Below are positions 34,150 to 42,664 of a DNA stretch of 64,000 nt, piece after piece. Both the position numbers and the translations under genes were made by a program. Location of the stretch: the NCBI GenBank assembly GCA_040081265.1, contig JBEBGV010000001.1, positions 1-64,000 on the forward strand, given 5' to 3'. Position 1 is the stretch's first letter, and each line of letters begins with the position of its first letter. The notes under the pieces are model-generated. The model was given only the letters and a program-made list of their open reading frames with translations, was not told the origin of the DNA and did not search any database. The stretch comes from JBEBGV01 sp040081265 (lineage in GTDB: Bacteria > Acidobacteriota > Vicinamibacteria > Vicinamibacterales > UBA2999).

Positions 34150-34842
34150 TTACGCCTCGACAGTGATCTTGATGCTCGACGGATCGACGCCGAGATGAAG
34201 GGCTAATCGTCGCTTCGCCTCGGGAATCGTTATGCCTTCGTTGTCGGCCGCGCTTGGTGTTCTCGTTGATGGCGGTGTGTTATCGCGCCCATCGCCACTC
34301 GCCACATATGGCTCCAGTTCGACCTCGGGTTGAAGACCGGCCGTGTCGATCTCCAATGGAACGCGGACAAGCGGACGACGGCCACGGGCGATACCCGCAC
34401 CAACATGGGTCACTGGATCGGTAGACTCCTCCCGAAACAGCGAGACCCATACGCCTCGACCCACCGGGATCGAATAGCCCGCGTCAATCCGAGCCTTATA
34501 TGCCCGGTCGAATCGACGCCGAACGTCGTCGCCATCCAGACGGAAAACGGTGGCAAATGCATGGTCGTCTGGATCCAGAGAAGCCGCTACCACCTCGTCC
34601 ACTTCCGACAACGTCACCCAATCGGTGTCTTCCTGGTTTCGAGGAAAGGCAATCCAAGCGTCCTGAGACGTTCGGATTGAGACTGTCTTGCTCTCTTTAT
34701 TCTTCGTGATTCGACGAACGCTGGAACTTCCTCCGGGAACGCGGCCCACCGTCCAGCCTTCATCCTGCAGAGCCTTAATAGCGATGTCACGAAGCCACCG
34801 CCGCAACCGCGTCTTCTTCACTGTTTTAGATACATTAGTCAT
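34150..34842 (-). CDS. Hypothetical protein, first gene of a pair
   Basis: This 230-residue soluble protein has a very basic N-terminus (KTVKKTRLRRWLRDIAIKAL), a central strand-rich domain (TVSIRTSQDAWIAFPRN, DRAYKARIDAGYSIPVGRGVWVSL) and a C-terminal segment (ITIPEAKRRLALHLGVDPSSIKITVEA) like a small DNA-binding or partner domain. No known family. The ATG follows AGGGAGCGTG. Upstream, a TTGACA lies inside the inverted repeat at 34880-34916, so transcription is probably repressed by a protein bound there, perhaps its own product. Confidence 0.6.
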   Translation of the reverse strand: MTNVSKTVKKTRLRRWLRDIAIKALQDEGWTVGRVPGGSSSVRRITKNKESKTVSIRTSQDAWIAFPRNQEDTDWVTLSEVDEVVAASLDPDDHAFATVFRLDGDDVRRRFDRAYKARIDAGYSIPVGRGVWVSLFREESTDPVTHVGAGIARGRRPLVRVPLEIDTAGLQPEVELEPYVASGDGRDNTPPSTRTPSAADNEGITIPEAKRRLALHLGVDPSSIKITVEA

Positions 34843-34879
34843 TTGTCACGCTCCCTTGCACGTATACTGAGACACTTGG

Positions 34880-34916
34880 ATTCATTTGTCAAGAATAACA
34901 AACATAACAAATGAAT
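34880..34916 (-). promoter_or_regulatory. Operator-like inverted repeat with a -35 box
   Basis: ATTCATTTGT (34880-34889) and ACAAATGAAT (34907-34916) form a perfect 10-bp inverted repeat with a 17-bp AT-rich spacer, in a GC-rich region. On the minus strand TTGACA (34892 down to 34887) overlaps one arm and would serve the gene starting at 34842; a GTATAC follows but at a loose spacing. A dimeric repressor site is the simplest reading. Confidence 0.6.
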
Positions 34917-35007
34917 GGAAGCCATGTATTTGGTGAAACGGCTGGGAGTTATGGGCAGCAAGAGCGAGAGACTCAACCTCCCGTCATCTTTTAAGGCTCT
35001 GAAGGAG

Positions 35008-35364
35008 CTAATTGCCCGTGTAGCTGGCGCTCCTGTTGGGCTTGGAGGGTGTTGGCGGACGACGGCGCGAGGATCGCTTGGCCTTCTTTTCGGCCAGCTT
35101 CCGGAGCCGTTCCTGTTCGGCCTGATGTAGTTCGTCGCGGTCCGCTGCCTGCATCAAGCTCACGCTCTTGATGGCGCGACGAACCACGCTCAGCGAGAGG
35201 TCGAGATAGGCGACCGCATCGAGGGCATCACCCCATCCGCCCTCTTTGAATACCTGCGTTGGGCGAGTGATTGCTGGCGAGGTCGTCGTGGCTGGTTGGA
35301 TCGTTGCGATAGCCGGTGATGGCCTACGCATGACGACGGCCACGGACATTGAAGTGACTGGCAT
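35008..35364 (-). CDS. Hypothetical protein with charged C-terminus
   Basis: About 118 residues from ATG 35364 (ATG 35331 also possible). A proline/threonine-rich start is followed by DALDAVAYLDLSLSVVRRAI and a long charged helix (DELHQAEQERLRKLAEKKAKR). No ribosome site is obvious and no family is known. It is divergent from the DUF6804 gene. Confidence 0.35.
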   Translation of the reverse strand: MPVTSMSVAVVMRRPSPAIATIQPATTTSPAITRPTQVFKEGGWGDALDAVAYLDLSLSVVRRAIKSVSLMQAADRDELHQAEQERLRKLAEKKAKRSSRRRPPTPSKPNRSASYTGN

Positions 35365-35449
35365 GACGCCACGAGGTCGTGAGTCGGATGCCCAAGGGGA
35401 CCGCCAGCGCTCGCGCTTCCCTTGACGCAGGAGGTATCTTGGTGCCACC

Positions 35450-35848
35450 GTGCCGCTCCCACCGCGCCAGCAGGCTCCTTCAACGCCCTTCGAGGCCAGT
35501 CGCAAGCCGTTTGTTGTCGCAGCTGCCATGATGTTCTTGGCTGCCCTGGCAGACGCTCAGACGTTTCCCTACGTTTACTATCAAGTCCTTCGTGTGGTCG
35601 TTTGCGGTACGGCAATCTACGGTGCAATGAAGTATTACGTGCTCGCAAGACACGGCGGTTCCGTGATGATGATCTTGCTTGCATTGCTCTTCAACCCGGT
35701 AGCGCCGGTAACACTCCCGAGAAATCTCTGGCGGTTGCTGGATTTCTGGTTGGGTATCTTCCTTCTAGTTGCAGGTAACTATCTTGTGACGGACAGCGAG
35801 GCCCATGCGTTCAGGGAGGAGCAACGTCGTCGCAACCCTGACTACTGA
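35450..35848 (+). CDS. DUF6804-like small membrane protein
   Basis: This is a 132-residue membrane protein with three to four helices: about residues 22-36, 44-64, 72-86 and 92-112. The ALLFNPVAPVTLPRNLWRLLDFW segment is characteristic of DUF6804 and related small membrane families. It starts at a GTG about 18 bp after GGAGG, so the start is not certain. Function unknown; such proteins are common near accessory genes. Confidence 0.65.
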   Translation: MPLPPRQQAPSTPFEASRKPFVVAAAMMFLAALADAQTFPYVYYQVLRVVVCGTAIYGAMKYYVLARHGGSVMMILLALLFNPVAPVTLPRNLWRLLDFWLGIFLLVAGNYLVTDSEAHAFREEQRRRNPDY

Positions 35849-36127
35849 GTCTGTCGTCGTGCAAGGCGTCACTCCACCCTACCCCTCTTGCACCCGGTGG
35901 GGGTGGGTGCCCCCCAAGAGAAAGGCCGCCTAATTTTCGCCGCCGAAGAAAACAGACTCATGAAACTTCAGAGCCCCTCCCACTGCGTGTTGTTAGTTTG
36001 CTCCAGCAGTGGACGACCCAGGCCAGGCAGCTGAAGCGGCTATCCAGATCAAGCGCAATCTGCTTAGAAACGGCACTCGCAGCTTAGCTCCACCTTGCCG
36101 CCCAGCTATTCACAGGCGAGCACCTCT
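35849..36127. other. Gap with a GC hairpin
   Basis: GCACCC (35890-35895) and GGGTGC (35905-35910) can form a hairpin downstream of the DUF6804 gene, but no T-run follows, so terminator function is unsure. Nothing else is supported. Confidence 0.3.
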
Positions 36128-37918
36128 TCAAGGCGCCGTGGCTGGGCTCTGCCGCTTCATCCACCCCTTGCGGTCGCCGCCGGTGGGACTTCGAATGATG
36201 ACCTCGACGTAGTTAGTTCCGCCGATTGTGCTGCTGCCGCCTGTGTAGACGACTTGTAGCCCCCCCTGCAGCGCCCGCCCGACGACGACGATTTCGTAGG
36301 TGTCGCCTGGACTTCGATAGAGCTCTATGGCTCTGGTGGCTGAAGCAGGTTCGAGAGGACTGTCGGCAGGAATCCAACCAGTGCGCTCTGTCCCTATTGA
36401 TGTCCGCAGCAGTGCCGCCACGTACTCTTTGCCCCCGGTACGCTGACGTCGATTTGTGAAGAACACCAGCACTCCTTGCTGCGAGAACTCTTCACGGGTA
36501 ATGAACTGGTAGGAACTTTCGTCTGGACTCCGATAGAACTCAAGACCACTAGCGGACAATCGCAGTGTGAAAGCAGCTCTCGTGTCACTGCTAGTGAAGG
36601 TTGACGATGACGGCGTGATCGAATCAGGCGTCCGCACGCCTGCATCACTGCTAGCGGGAAAATCGCTCACATTCGAAGCGCTTCCCGGTGTTGCGTCTGG
36701 CTCGCTTACGCTACGCTCGGCCGCCTGAGTAGCTTGCTGGGCCCGTTGTACCGTTGGGATGTCTGCTAGAAGCTCGCCTGAATAAGACTTAGAAAACGGT
36801 GGTGTGAAACTTGGTGGACTCTGAGAGACCGAACCCGGCACGATCTCCGTCGATGAGGCAGGCACGATGATACGTGACTGTCGTTCTTGAAACATGACAA
36901 CCAGAGCGACGACAACAACAACACCCGCCAGAGCCCCAAAGACTGGGCCCGGCAGCATTATCGAAGGCCGCGGCTTTGATGTTCTCGGCGGCTCCGCGTC
37001 TGGTTCGATGGGCTTCTTGGGGCTGACGCGATGGGGAGGCGGAGTCTGAGGCGGAGTTGGCACCGCCTCCCCCGTGGGGGTCGCAGGTGAAGGTGCGGTG
37101 GCTTCTTTTTCTTGCCCCCGACGTGCGTCATAGGCTGAGCGCTCGCTCGCGCCACCGAGAACGCTGTATGCAACATTGACTTGCTTGGTTCTCTCCTCCG
37201 CGAACCTTCTGTCATCTCCCTTCCACTTGTCCGGGTGGAACAGCAGTAGCAGGCGCTTTCGTGCGTCCTTGATTTCCTCAACCGATGCGAACGGCGCAAC
37301 GTCTAGCACCGCGTAATGATCTTGCTCGGCCGGGGTGATTGTCGCTTCTGCGAGGAGTTGAAGCATCAACCGCCACCCGTACTGGGGTGCAGCATTCATG
37401 CTATCAAGTGACTGATATGTACCTTCCTCTCGGTAGAACCTATTCATGCTGCCGAGATATAGACCAAGCTTCTGCACGTCGCCGTCGCTCAGCGTACCCA
37501 GCAACTCCTGCAATAGGACCAGCATCGACATGGACACGAAGTAGACGCTGCTGTTTCCATCGTAGTAGGTCAGGATGACTCGCCCACCTCCGCGCTCAAT
37601 GACGTCTCCACGGCATGTCGCCGTCACTGCGTTGAAAGACCCTTTGCTGAGCACGACACGCCCACCGAGGACATCCGGACGACGCTGGGGTTCTGAGACG
37701 CAAATCATCACTGCATCTTGCACTGTCGCTATTAGTGCCTCTGTGCGGGCTGAGTCCTTGTGGATGGAATGAAGTGTTTTTGCGTAGTAGAGTCCCACGT
37801 CGAACAGGAGGTTGTTGGAAACCGTCTCAAGGTCGGAGGCGGGCGAACGGTATTCAGCGAACGCCTGCATGGGGCCCCAGAATCGGATCGTGATTACCCC
37901 TACCGTCGGTCTGCTCAT
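36128..37918 (-). CDS. Membrane protein with DnaJ domain and two SH3-like domains
   Basis: This 596-residue protein has an unusual layout. Residues 1-185 are an unknown N-terminal domain. Residues 196-270 are a J-domain with the essential HPD (LLLLFHPDKWKGD, about 226-238). A proline-rich linker follows. One transmembrane helix (GPVFGALAGVVVVVALVVM, about 325-345) precedes a Ser/Thr/Pro-rich stalk. Two repeats of about 65 residues close it (LEFYRSPDESSYQFI... and IELYRSPGDTYEIVV..., each ending in GWIP or GWMK), like bacterial SH3 domains. The J-domain should recruit DnaK in the cytoplasm and the SH3 parts should lie outside the membrane. The domain order is not one I know as a named family. 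Confidence 0.8.
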   Translation of the reverse strand: MSRPTVGVITIRFWGPMQAFAEYRSPASDLETVSNNLLFDVGLYYAKTLHSIHKDSARTEALIATVQDAVMICVSEPQRRPDVLGGRVVLSKGSFNAVTATCRGDVIERGGGRVILTYYDGNSSVYFVSMSMLVLLQELLGTLSDGDVQKLGLYLGSMNRFYREEGTYQSLDSMNAAPQYGWRLMLQLLAEATITPAEQDHYAVLDVAPFASVEEIKDARKRLLLLFHPDKWKGDDRRFAEERTKQVNVAYSVLGGASERSAYDARRGQEKEATAPSPATPTGEAVPTPPQTPPPHRVSPKKPIEPDAEPPRTSKPRPSIMLPGPVFGALAGVVVVVALVVMFQERQSRIIVPASSTEIVPGSVSQSPPSFTPPFSKSYSGELLADIPTVQRAQQATQAAERSVSEPDATPGSASNVSDFPASSDAGVRTPDSITPSSSTFTSSDTRAAFTLRLSASGLEFYRSPDESSYQFITREEFSQQGVLVFFTNRRQRTGGKEYVAALLRTSIGTERTGWIPADSPLEPASATRAIELYRSPGDTYEIVVVGRALQGGLQVVYTGGSSTIGGTNYVEVIIRSPTGGDRKGWMKRQSPATAP

Positions 37919-37980
37919 TTGGGCCTCAGTGCTCGGGTTTCGCCTGTGGTTTCACGCGACGGGACGCTGCCAACGAACTA

Positions 37981-38205
37981 TCAGGTGTTACGCTTCGCAA
38001 TGTAGACAATGGTGTACAGAACTGAGAGTCCCAATCCCCACGCGGCCTTTGTACGTCCCGCCCCGCCCAAAGACGCTGCCTTGGATAAGCCCAACGCACT
38101 GACAATGACGCCGGCGATCGGCAGCCCCCCGAACTCGTACAGGAAGATCGAAGCGATTCCGAGCCACATACCTGCCGCTGCCAACGTGTTCTTACGGGGC
38201 GGCAT
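37981..38205 (-). CDS. DUF4190-like small membrane protein
   Basis: Seventy-four residues, ATG at 38205. Two membrane helices with the DUF4190-type order: AAAGMWLGIASIFLYEFGGL, IAGVIVSALGLSKA, then a short loop and WGLGLSVLYTIVYIA. It precedes the J-domain membrane protein by 62 bp on the same strand, so the two may be co-expressed. Longer frames upstream lack coding character. The gap 38206-38586 has nothing else I can support. Confidence 0.55.
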   Translation of the reverse strand: MPPRKNTLAAAGMWLGIASIFLYEFGGLPIAGVIVSALGLSKAASLGGAGRTKAAWGLGLSVLYTIVYIAKRNT

Positions 38206-38586
38206 GGCGTCGCCGCCGACGATGATATCCACTCTCCCGTTCCTTCTCAGAACCGTGTGTCCGTCCGACGTCCCAGTCTTGAGTAGAGGCTGGTTATGAT
38301 CCCGCGGGGCAAAATATACTCGCTTTCGGTCGCTTCGACCTCCAGTCCACCCAGCGGAAGGGTGAAGGGAAGAGCGCAAGAACCAGCGGAGCCTCATCGA
38401 TCCTGTGGACGCGTAACTACGCTGCTTGAGTCGGTCCGCCTGCACCTGTTTTAGGAGGTAAATAATGGGTGTGGGCGCTGTGGAAATCGCTGCGCGATTC
38501 CCAAGGACTTGTGGGCGCGTCCTTGCGTCCATGGGTCCGGCAGGGTCCCCACCATTTTCCCCTCCGGTCTTGGACTCCCTGCCGCC

Positions 38587-38606
38587 GAATCCTTTCTTCC
38601 GCACCA
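38587..38606 (+). repeat. tRNA 3'-end sequence, copy 1 (candidate att site)
   Basis: GAATCCTTTCTTCCGCACCA reads as the end of a tRNA gene from the T-loop to the CCA. The same 20 bases occur at 40407-40426. No full tRNA can be folded upstream. Tyrosine-recombinase islands that use tRNA 3' ends leave exactly such copies. Confidence 0.6.
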
Positions 38607-38617
38607 TCACCACGAAT

Positions 38618-38640
38618 GGCCAGCAAATGCTGGCCGTTTT
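38618..38640 (+). terminator. Rho-independent terminator
   Basis: GGCCAGCA (38618-38625) pairs with TGCTGGCC (38628-38635), followed by GTTTTTGTTT. It lies 11 bp after the tRNA 3'-end copy, the place a tRNA gene's own terminator would be. Confidence 0.75.
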
Positions 38641-38685
38641 TGTTTGGTAGCTAACGGATAGCTAACGGCGGCACGCGGCAGCAGA

Positions 38686-39369
38686 TCAGATGAGTCCGTT
38701 GGCCTTCGTTTGGTTGCAGCGACGGCATAGCAGCTGGATGTTTGCTTCCGTCGCGCTGCCTCCGCGTGAGTGTGGAATGACGTGATCAAATTGCAATTCG
38801 TCGGTCGAGCTGCACTTGATGCACGCACCACCATCACGTGACCAAACGAGAAGTTTTACGTCGTCGGGAATTGCCGTTCGAATTCGCCCGCCGGTTCGCA
38901 TCGTTTCGATGGCCTCGAAATTTGCGACTTGTTCCCTCAAGCGTTGAAACTCGCCGTCTACCTTGAACTGAGCGGCCTTTATTCGCAAGATTACTTCTGC
39001 GATTTCGGCGTTGCGTGGCTGACGTGACGTGAGCCAGATTGCACTTCGGTACAGCCAAAGCCAACGGCGGAGAAGACCATCCTGCCATTCAAACTGCTCA
39101 AGGAGCGAGACTGGGGTCAGCGCCGACTCGTTGTGTGCTTCGAGTCCGATGAACGGCTGCAGCGGCACCGTCACTTCTCGGGCCGTTCCTCCTTCCCCGA
39201 CAATGATCTCAACTCGGAAGCCCGGATGCGGCGCGTCTGGACAAGCCGGCAAGTTAAGCAAACAACTGACGACACTTCCCAAACTGAAGGTGTGGCCTGG
39301 TGGCGGTGTGAACTCCGTCACTAGTTCGTCGCCGTCAATGGCGAATATCTTGTCGACCGAAATAGCCAT
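38686..39369 (-). CDS. HNH endonuclease domain protein
   Basis: About 227 residues from ATG 39369. Residues 1-165 form an unrecognised N-terminal domain with strands and helices. The C-terminal HNH nuclease is complete: LVWSRDGGACIKCSSTDELQ, FDHVIPHSRGG and NIQLLCRRCNQTK, with two C-x2-C pairs for zinc and the DHV/N/R catalytic set. HNH proteins with an added sensor-like domain are common in restriction and other defence. It lies between the two tRNA 3'-end repeats with the HEPN-like gene, on the same strand. Confidence 0.85.
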   Translation of the reverse strand: MAISVDKIFAIDGDELVTEFTPPPGHTFSLGSVVSCLLNLPACPDAPHPGFRVEIIVGEGGTAREVTVPLQPFIGLEAHNESALTPVSLLEQFEWQDGLLRRWLWLYRSAIWLTSRQPRNAEIAEVILRIKAAQFKVDGEFQRLREQVANFEAIETMRTGGRIRTAIPDDVKLLVWSRDGGACIKCSSTDELQFDHVIPHSRGGSATEANIQLLCRRCNQTKANGLI

Positions 39370-39534
39370 CCGATATCCGTTCGCTACCGGATTATGCAAA
39401 CCTCGGCATTTGATCGCAAGGGCTTGGCGGAAGTTCCCATCCGTACCGGTTTTGTTATCCCGCTCGTTGCCTCACTGCCCCGCCAGGCGGCTCATGATCG
39501 CGCCTGCCGTCAGCTGCAAGCCATGTTGGGCCGC

Positions 39535-40113
39535 TCACGGCTGTTCCATGTGCGACTTGATGAACTTTTTGTACGCCGCAACATTCGCCAACCGCAATCT
39601 GAAGCTTGCATGCAATGCGGTGGCGTTCGATGCCTTGCGAAAAGAATTTCGTCCGCAGCCGTCGAAGCCAACCTCGGACATGGCCCCAGCACCGAGAGCC
39701 TCGCACCACGCTCGAATGTCGGCAACAAATCCGACGAGGTCCTTCCTGCTAAGGCCCTGCGCGGTAAGCTGCCCATGAAAGATCTTGTTCCGGTGCATCG
39801 TCGCAGCCGAAAGCCGGGCACGCAAGTGCGCGTATTTGGGTCCGACGAGTTGACTCACCGGAAGCGGGTACAGCGCATCCCACCCCTTCAACAAGCCGTC
39901 GAAGTACACCTTCCTACTACTTTCGAGTTCGGCCCTCAGCGTCGGGACGGTCGCCTGGCTGCACCACGAATGCTGATAGACAAGAAATGTTACGAGCTTC
40001 CGGGCCTGCTTCTCGGCCTTGATTAGTGACAGCGCAAAGGCATCGACACCAAGAGTCTCTGCGCCTGAAGCTAGGACCACATCGATAGTCTTGAACTCGT
40101 CCGCGATATTCAT
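39535..40113 (-). CDS. HEPN-like hypothetical protein
   Basis: About 192 residues from ATG 40113. Mostly helical. The feature of interest is RNKIFH (R-x4-H) in MHRNKIFHGQLTAQGL, followed by a helix DLVGFVADIRAWCEAL: the layout of HEPN domains, many of which are RNases in toxin or defence systems. The C-terminal end is basic. No exact family name. It is 165 bp upstream of the HNH gene in the same direction. A toxin-like role is inference. Confidence 0.6.
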   Translation of the reverse strand: MNIADEFKTIDVVLASGAETLGVDAFALSLIKAEKQARKLVTFLVYQHSWCSQATVPTLRAELESSRKVYFDGLLKGWDALYPLPVSQLVGPKYAHLRARLSAATMHRNKIFHGQLTAQGLSRKDLVGFVADIRAWCEALGAGAMSEVGFDGCGRNSFRKASNATALHASFRLRLANVAAYKKFIKSHMEQP

Positions 40114-40406
40114 GCGTTCTTGTCGGCCAACTAGTATTACGCCGACCGACCTATGTCGGCCGACCCTGCGAGGCTCGCAGGATAACGCCAAACCGGCCTC
40201 ACCGGAACACGTCCGTAGCCGACGCCGTTTACGCGGTTACGCATCGCCGGAGCGTCAGTCTGGCACTGTCGGCTCCAGCGTTAGGTTAACGAACACGGCG
40301 ATACGGCGCGATACGAGGCGGCACAATGGGCGCCAAAGACGCTAAATTCTCGGAATGAAATCACACGAAGTGGTAGAGACGGATACCAGACGGTATCAAC
40401 TCGGCG

Positions 40407-40426
40407 GAATCCTTTCTTCCGCACCA
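40407..40426 (+). repeat. tRNA 3'-end sequence, copy 2 (candidate att site)
   Basis: Identical to 38587-38606. Upstream, GAAGTGGTAGAGACGG and GGATACCAGACGGTATC look like a worn-down tRNA-Leu-like body, too short (about 63 bases) to be functional. A hairpin, AACACCTAGC (40435-40444) with GCTGGGTGTT (40449-40458), follows. The rest of the gap 40114-40516 holds no gene. Confidence 0.6.
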
Positions 40427-40516
40427 ACCCTCAAAACACCTAGCATTCGCTGGGTGTTCTGATCAGGATGCTCCCGGATCGCTCCCGAACAGGTCGGCAC
40501 GCAATACACTGGCGCG

Positions 40517-41245
40517 GTGGCGCTGTCGTCTAAGACTCTGTCCCGGCTCGCAGGCGTTCTGGAACGCACCTTCACTCACGCGCAGCTCGATACTCTCTTT
40601 CTCGAATACGGCGTTCGACAGCGGGATCCGACCGAAGCCAACGCGAATAAACTCCGGCGCAGCGTCATTCTTGTCGACGCTGTTCGAGCTACTCGTGAAG
40701 AGAAGAAAGCGACTCAGGATCTCTTGGAGTTGGCTGGCAGAACCTTGTTTACCAGCACTCCCGGACAAGAAGTAGATCTTCTCAGGGCAGCGCTCCGAGT
40801 CGATGGATTTGAATGGACTGGAGAAGAACTCGTCCCAAGCGAACCCGGACAAACGCCACTAGCTCCCGAACTGACCGCGTTGGAGCGACGACTCCAACAA
40901 ATGGGCTTCAATGTCGCAGCGACGCACTACCGACAGGCGGTAGATAACTTCACGGATGGCAACTTTGAAGCTTGCAATGGGCAGTTGCGGTCCTTTCAAG
41001 AAGACCTAGTTCGGGAGGCAGCACGACGACACGGTCAGCAACAGACAGCAGGCGTGGATGTCTGTCTTCAGCACCTTCGAAACAGCGGTCGGCTGGATGC
41101 GGAGGAATGGAACATTTTTCGATCGTTGTGGAATGGCATTCAGAACAACGGTCCGCACGCGGGACTGACTACAGAGGAGGAAGCTCGCTTTCGCCTTCAC
41201 ATGCTGACGGCCGCCGGTCGCTATCTATTGATCAAGATCGCTTAG
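40517..41245 (+). CDS. Possible AbiJ-like abortive infection protein
   Basis: This is a 242-residue soluble helical protein, GTG start. The N-terminal ~90 residues (TLSRLAGVLERTFTHAQLDTL... LVDAVRATREEKKATQDLLEL) resemble an AbiJ-type N-terminal sensor or death-like helical bundle. The C-terminal ~120 residues (LERRLQQMGFNVAATHYRQAVDNF ... LTTEEEARFRLHMLTAAGRYLL) are like the helical effector part of AbiJ/Abi_C proteins. No HEPN R-x4-6-H is obvious. The assignment is by eye and tentative. No ribosome site is clear. Confidence 0.45.
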   Translation: MALSSKTLSRLAGVLERTFTHAQLDTLFLEYGVRQRDPTEANANKLRRSVILVDAVRATREEKKATQDLLELAGRTLFTSTPGQEVDLLRAALRVDGFEWTGEELVPSEPGQTPLAPELTALERRLQQMGFNVAATHYRQAVDNFTDGNFEACNGQLRSFQEDLVREAARRHGQQQTAGVDVCLQHLRNSGRLDAEEWNIFRSLWNGIQNNGPHAGLTTEEEARFRLHMLTAAGRYLLIKIA

Positions 41246-41495
41246 CCACAGCGACATTTACTTTCGTCTCTTCTGGGCCATCGAGATTCTTCTCGCAAGA
41301 GTTTACTCCTGCGCGCGTCGGCCAGCGGCTCGGCCCGTTGACCTGTCCGGCGTAGTACACACCGTCGCGACAGGTGTAGAACATCATCGCGCGGGCGTAC
41401 TCGGTGCCCTCGGGATACTTCAGGGTGACGCGGTGCCAGCCGCGACAGTGCGGACAGTGGATCTCGTCGTGCTCGTGCAGTCGCGGTCCGTGCAT
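41232..41495 (-). CDS. Small zinc-ribbon-like protein
   Basis: This is an 87-residue protein with HCPHCRGWHRV (C14, C17) and a later FYTCRDG (C42) and NSCEK, so a metal site is possible but incomplete. It overlaps the 3' end of the AbiJ-like gene by 14 bp on the opposite strand. No ribosome site is strong. Similar small CPHC proteins occur in mobile elements; function unknown. Confidence 0.45.
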   Translation of the reverse strand: MHGPRLHEHDEIHCPHCRGWHRVTLKYPEGTEYARAMMFYTCRDGVYYAGQVNGPSRWPTRAGVNSCEKNLDGPEETKVNVAVAKRS

Positions 41496-41638
41496 GACGC
41501 ATCAGACCGCGTGAGCGTGACAGGCGAGGTCATTCGGTGAAAGAGCGCGCACCGCATACAATCACCATCACCTTTTTGACATTGCCGATCTCGACTCTTC
41601 TGGTTCGATCTCCCTTTGGACGACACGAGGGTTACTAG

Positions 41639-42625
41639 ATGGCACAGCAGATGTTAGGGCGTCTTGAACGAGTGGAACTCCGAGACATCTGGATATCCGA
41701 AGCGTCAGACTTCACTCCATGGCTGGCACGACCGGAAAACCTTGCAGTCCTCGCCGAGACGCTCGCCATGGACTTGGAGCTGGAGGCTCAGGAGCGCGCC
41801 GTCGGTCCGTTTCGCGCCGATATTCTCTGCAAGGAAATCGGAACCGACAGATGGGTACTGATCGAAAATCAACTGGAACGGACCGATCACAGTCATCTCG
41901 GCCAGCTTCTTACTTACGCGTCCGGGCTGGAGGCCGTCACCATTGTCTGGATCGCCGCCAAGTTCACTGAAGAACATCGGTCTACCCTGGACTGGCTGAA
42001 TCGGATCACCGACAAAAGCTTCCGCTTCTTTGGCCTTGAAGTGGAGTTGTGGCGGATTGGCCAATCTCCCGCCGCACCGAAGTTCAACATCGTGTCGAAG
42101 CCGAATGACTGGTCCACGTCCGTCGCGAGCGCCGCCCGTGCGATTGATGATGCCGAGTTGTCGGAGACGCGCGTGATCCAGAAGGCGTATTGGGCCGCCC
42201 TCAATCCGGTACTGACTGCGGCCAAGGGACCGGTATCGGGCAACAGGAAGCCGCAGCCGGCATCCTGGATGAACTTTCCGATCGGGCGAATGGAGTTCCG
42301 GTTGAGTGCGAGTATGATTCGCTCGAAACGGCAAATTCGCGCCGAGCTCTACATCGCCGGCGATGACGCGAAGGCATTGTTTGCTTCCCTGAAACAGCAG
42401 AAAGACGCGATCGAAAGAGATCTGAGCTATCCGCTCGAATGGGAAGAATTGCCATCGAAGCGGGATTGCCGCGTGGCGTCATACCTTCAGGATGTGGATC
42501 CGGAGGACGAGACGGACTGGACACGTCAGCACGACTGGCTAACCCGACGCTTGAATGACTTTCATCGAGTATTCTCGCAGCGGGTCAGGACGCTGGATGT
42601 TGCTCAATTGCCCGAGGGCGACTAG
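41639..42625 (+). CDS. DUF4268 protein with PD-(D/E)XK nuclease domain
   Basis: This 328-residue protein has an N-terminal nuclease-like fold: GPFRADILCKE (catalytic-type D), VLIENQLERTDHSHLGQLLTYASGLEAVTIVWI (E-N-Q in place of E-x-K, then the Q-x3-Y helix). The C-terminal DUF4268 domain starts near residue 165 and includes WMNFPIGRMEFRLSASM and RAELYIAGDDAKALFASL. The third catalytic position (E-N-Q) lacks the usual lysine, as in many family members, so activity is uncertain. It stands alone. DUF4268 proteins occur in accessory regions and are suspected anti-phage or anti-plasmid factors. Confidence 0.8.
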   Translation: MAQQMLGRLERVELRDIWISEASDFTPWLARPENLAVLAETLAMDLELEAQERAVGPFRADILCKEIGTDRWVLIENQLERTDHSHLGQLLTYASGLEAVTIVWIAAKFTEEHRSTLDWLNRITDKSFRFFGLEVELWRIGQSPAAPKFNIVSKPNDWSTSVASAARAIDDAELSETRVIQKAYWAALNPVLTAAKGPVSGNRKPQPASWMNFPIGRMEFRLSASMIRSKRQIRAELYIAGDDAKALFASLKQQKDAIERDLSYPLEWEELPSKRDCRVASYLQDVDPEDETDWTRQHDWLTRRLNDFHRVFSQRVRTLDVAQLPEGD

Positions 42626-42664
42626 CCGCTCGTCGCTCAAGCAGACTTCAGAGGCTTAATCATT

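Noticed and set aside
34880..34916. Recombination site for the serine recombinase
   Set aside because: It overlaps a TTGACA box at the right distance from a gene start and lacks a second copy; an operator fits better.
38465..38650. 61-codon ORF with a perfect AGGAGG and ATG
   Set aside because: It runs through the tRNA 3'-end repeat and the terminator hairpin and has no family-like composition. The ribosome site is good, so expression data could change this.
40360..40426. A functional tRNA gene upstream of the second repeat
   Set aside because: The body is about 63 bases, the 5' acceptor does not pair fully with the 3' CTTCCGC, and no anticodon arm folds.
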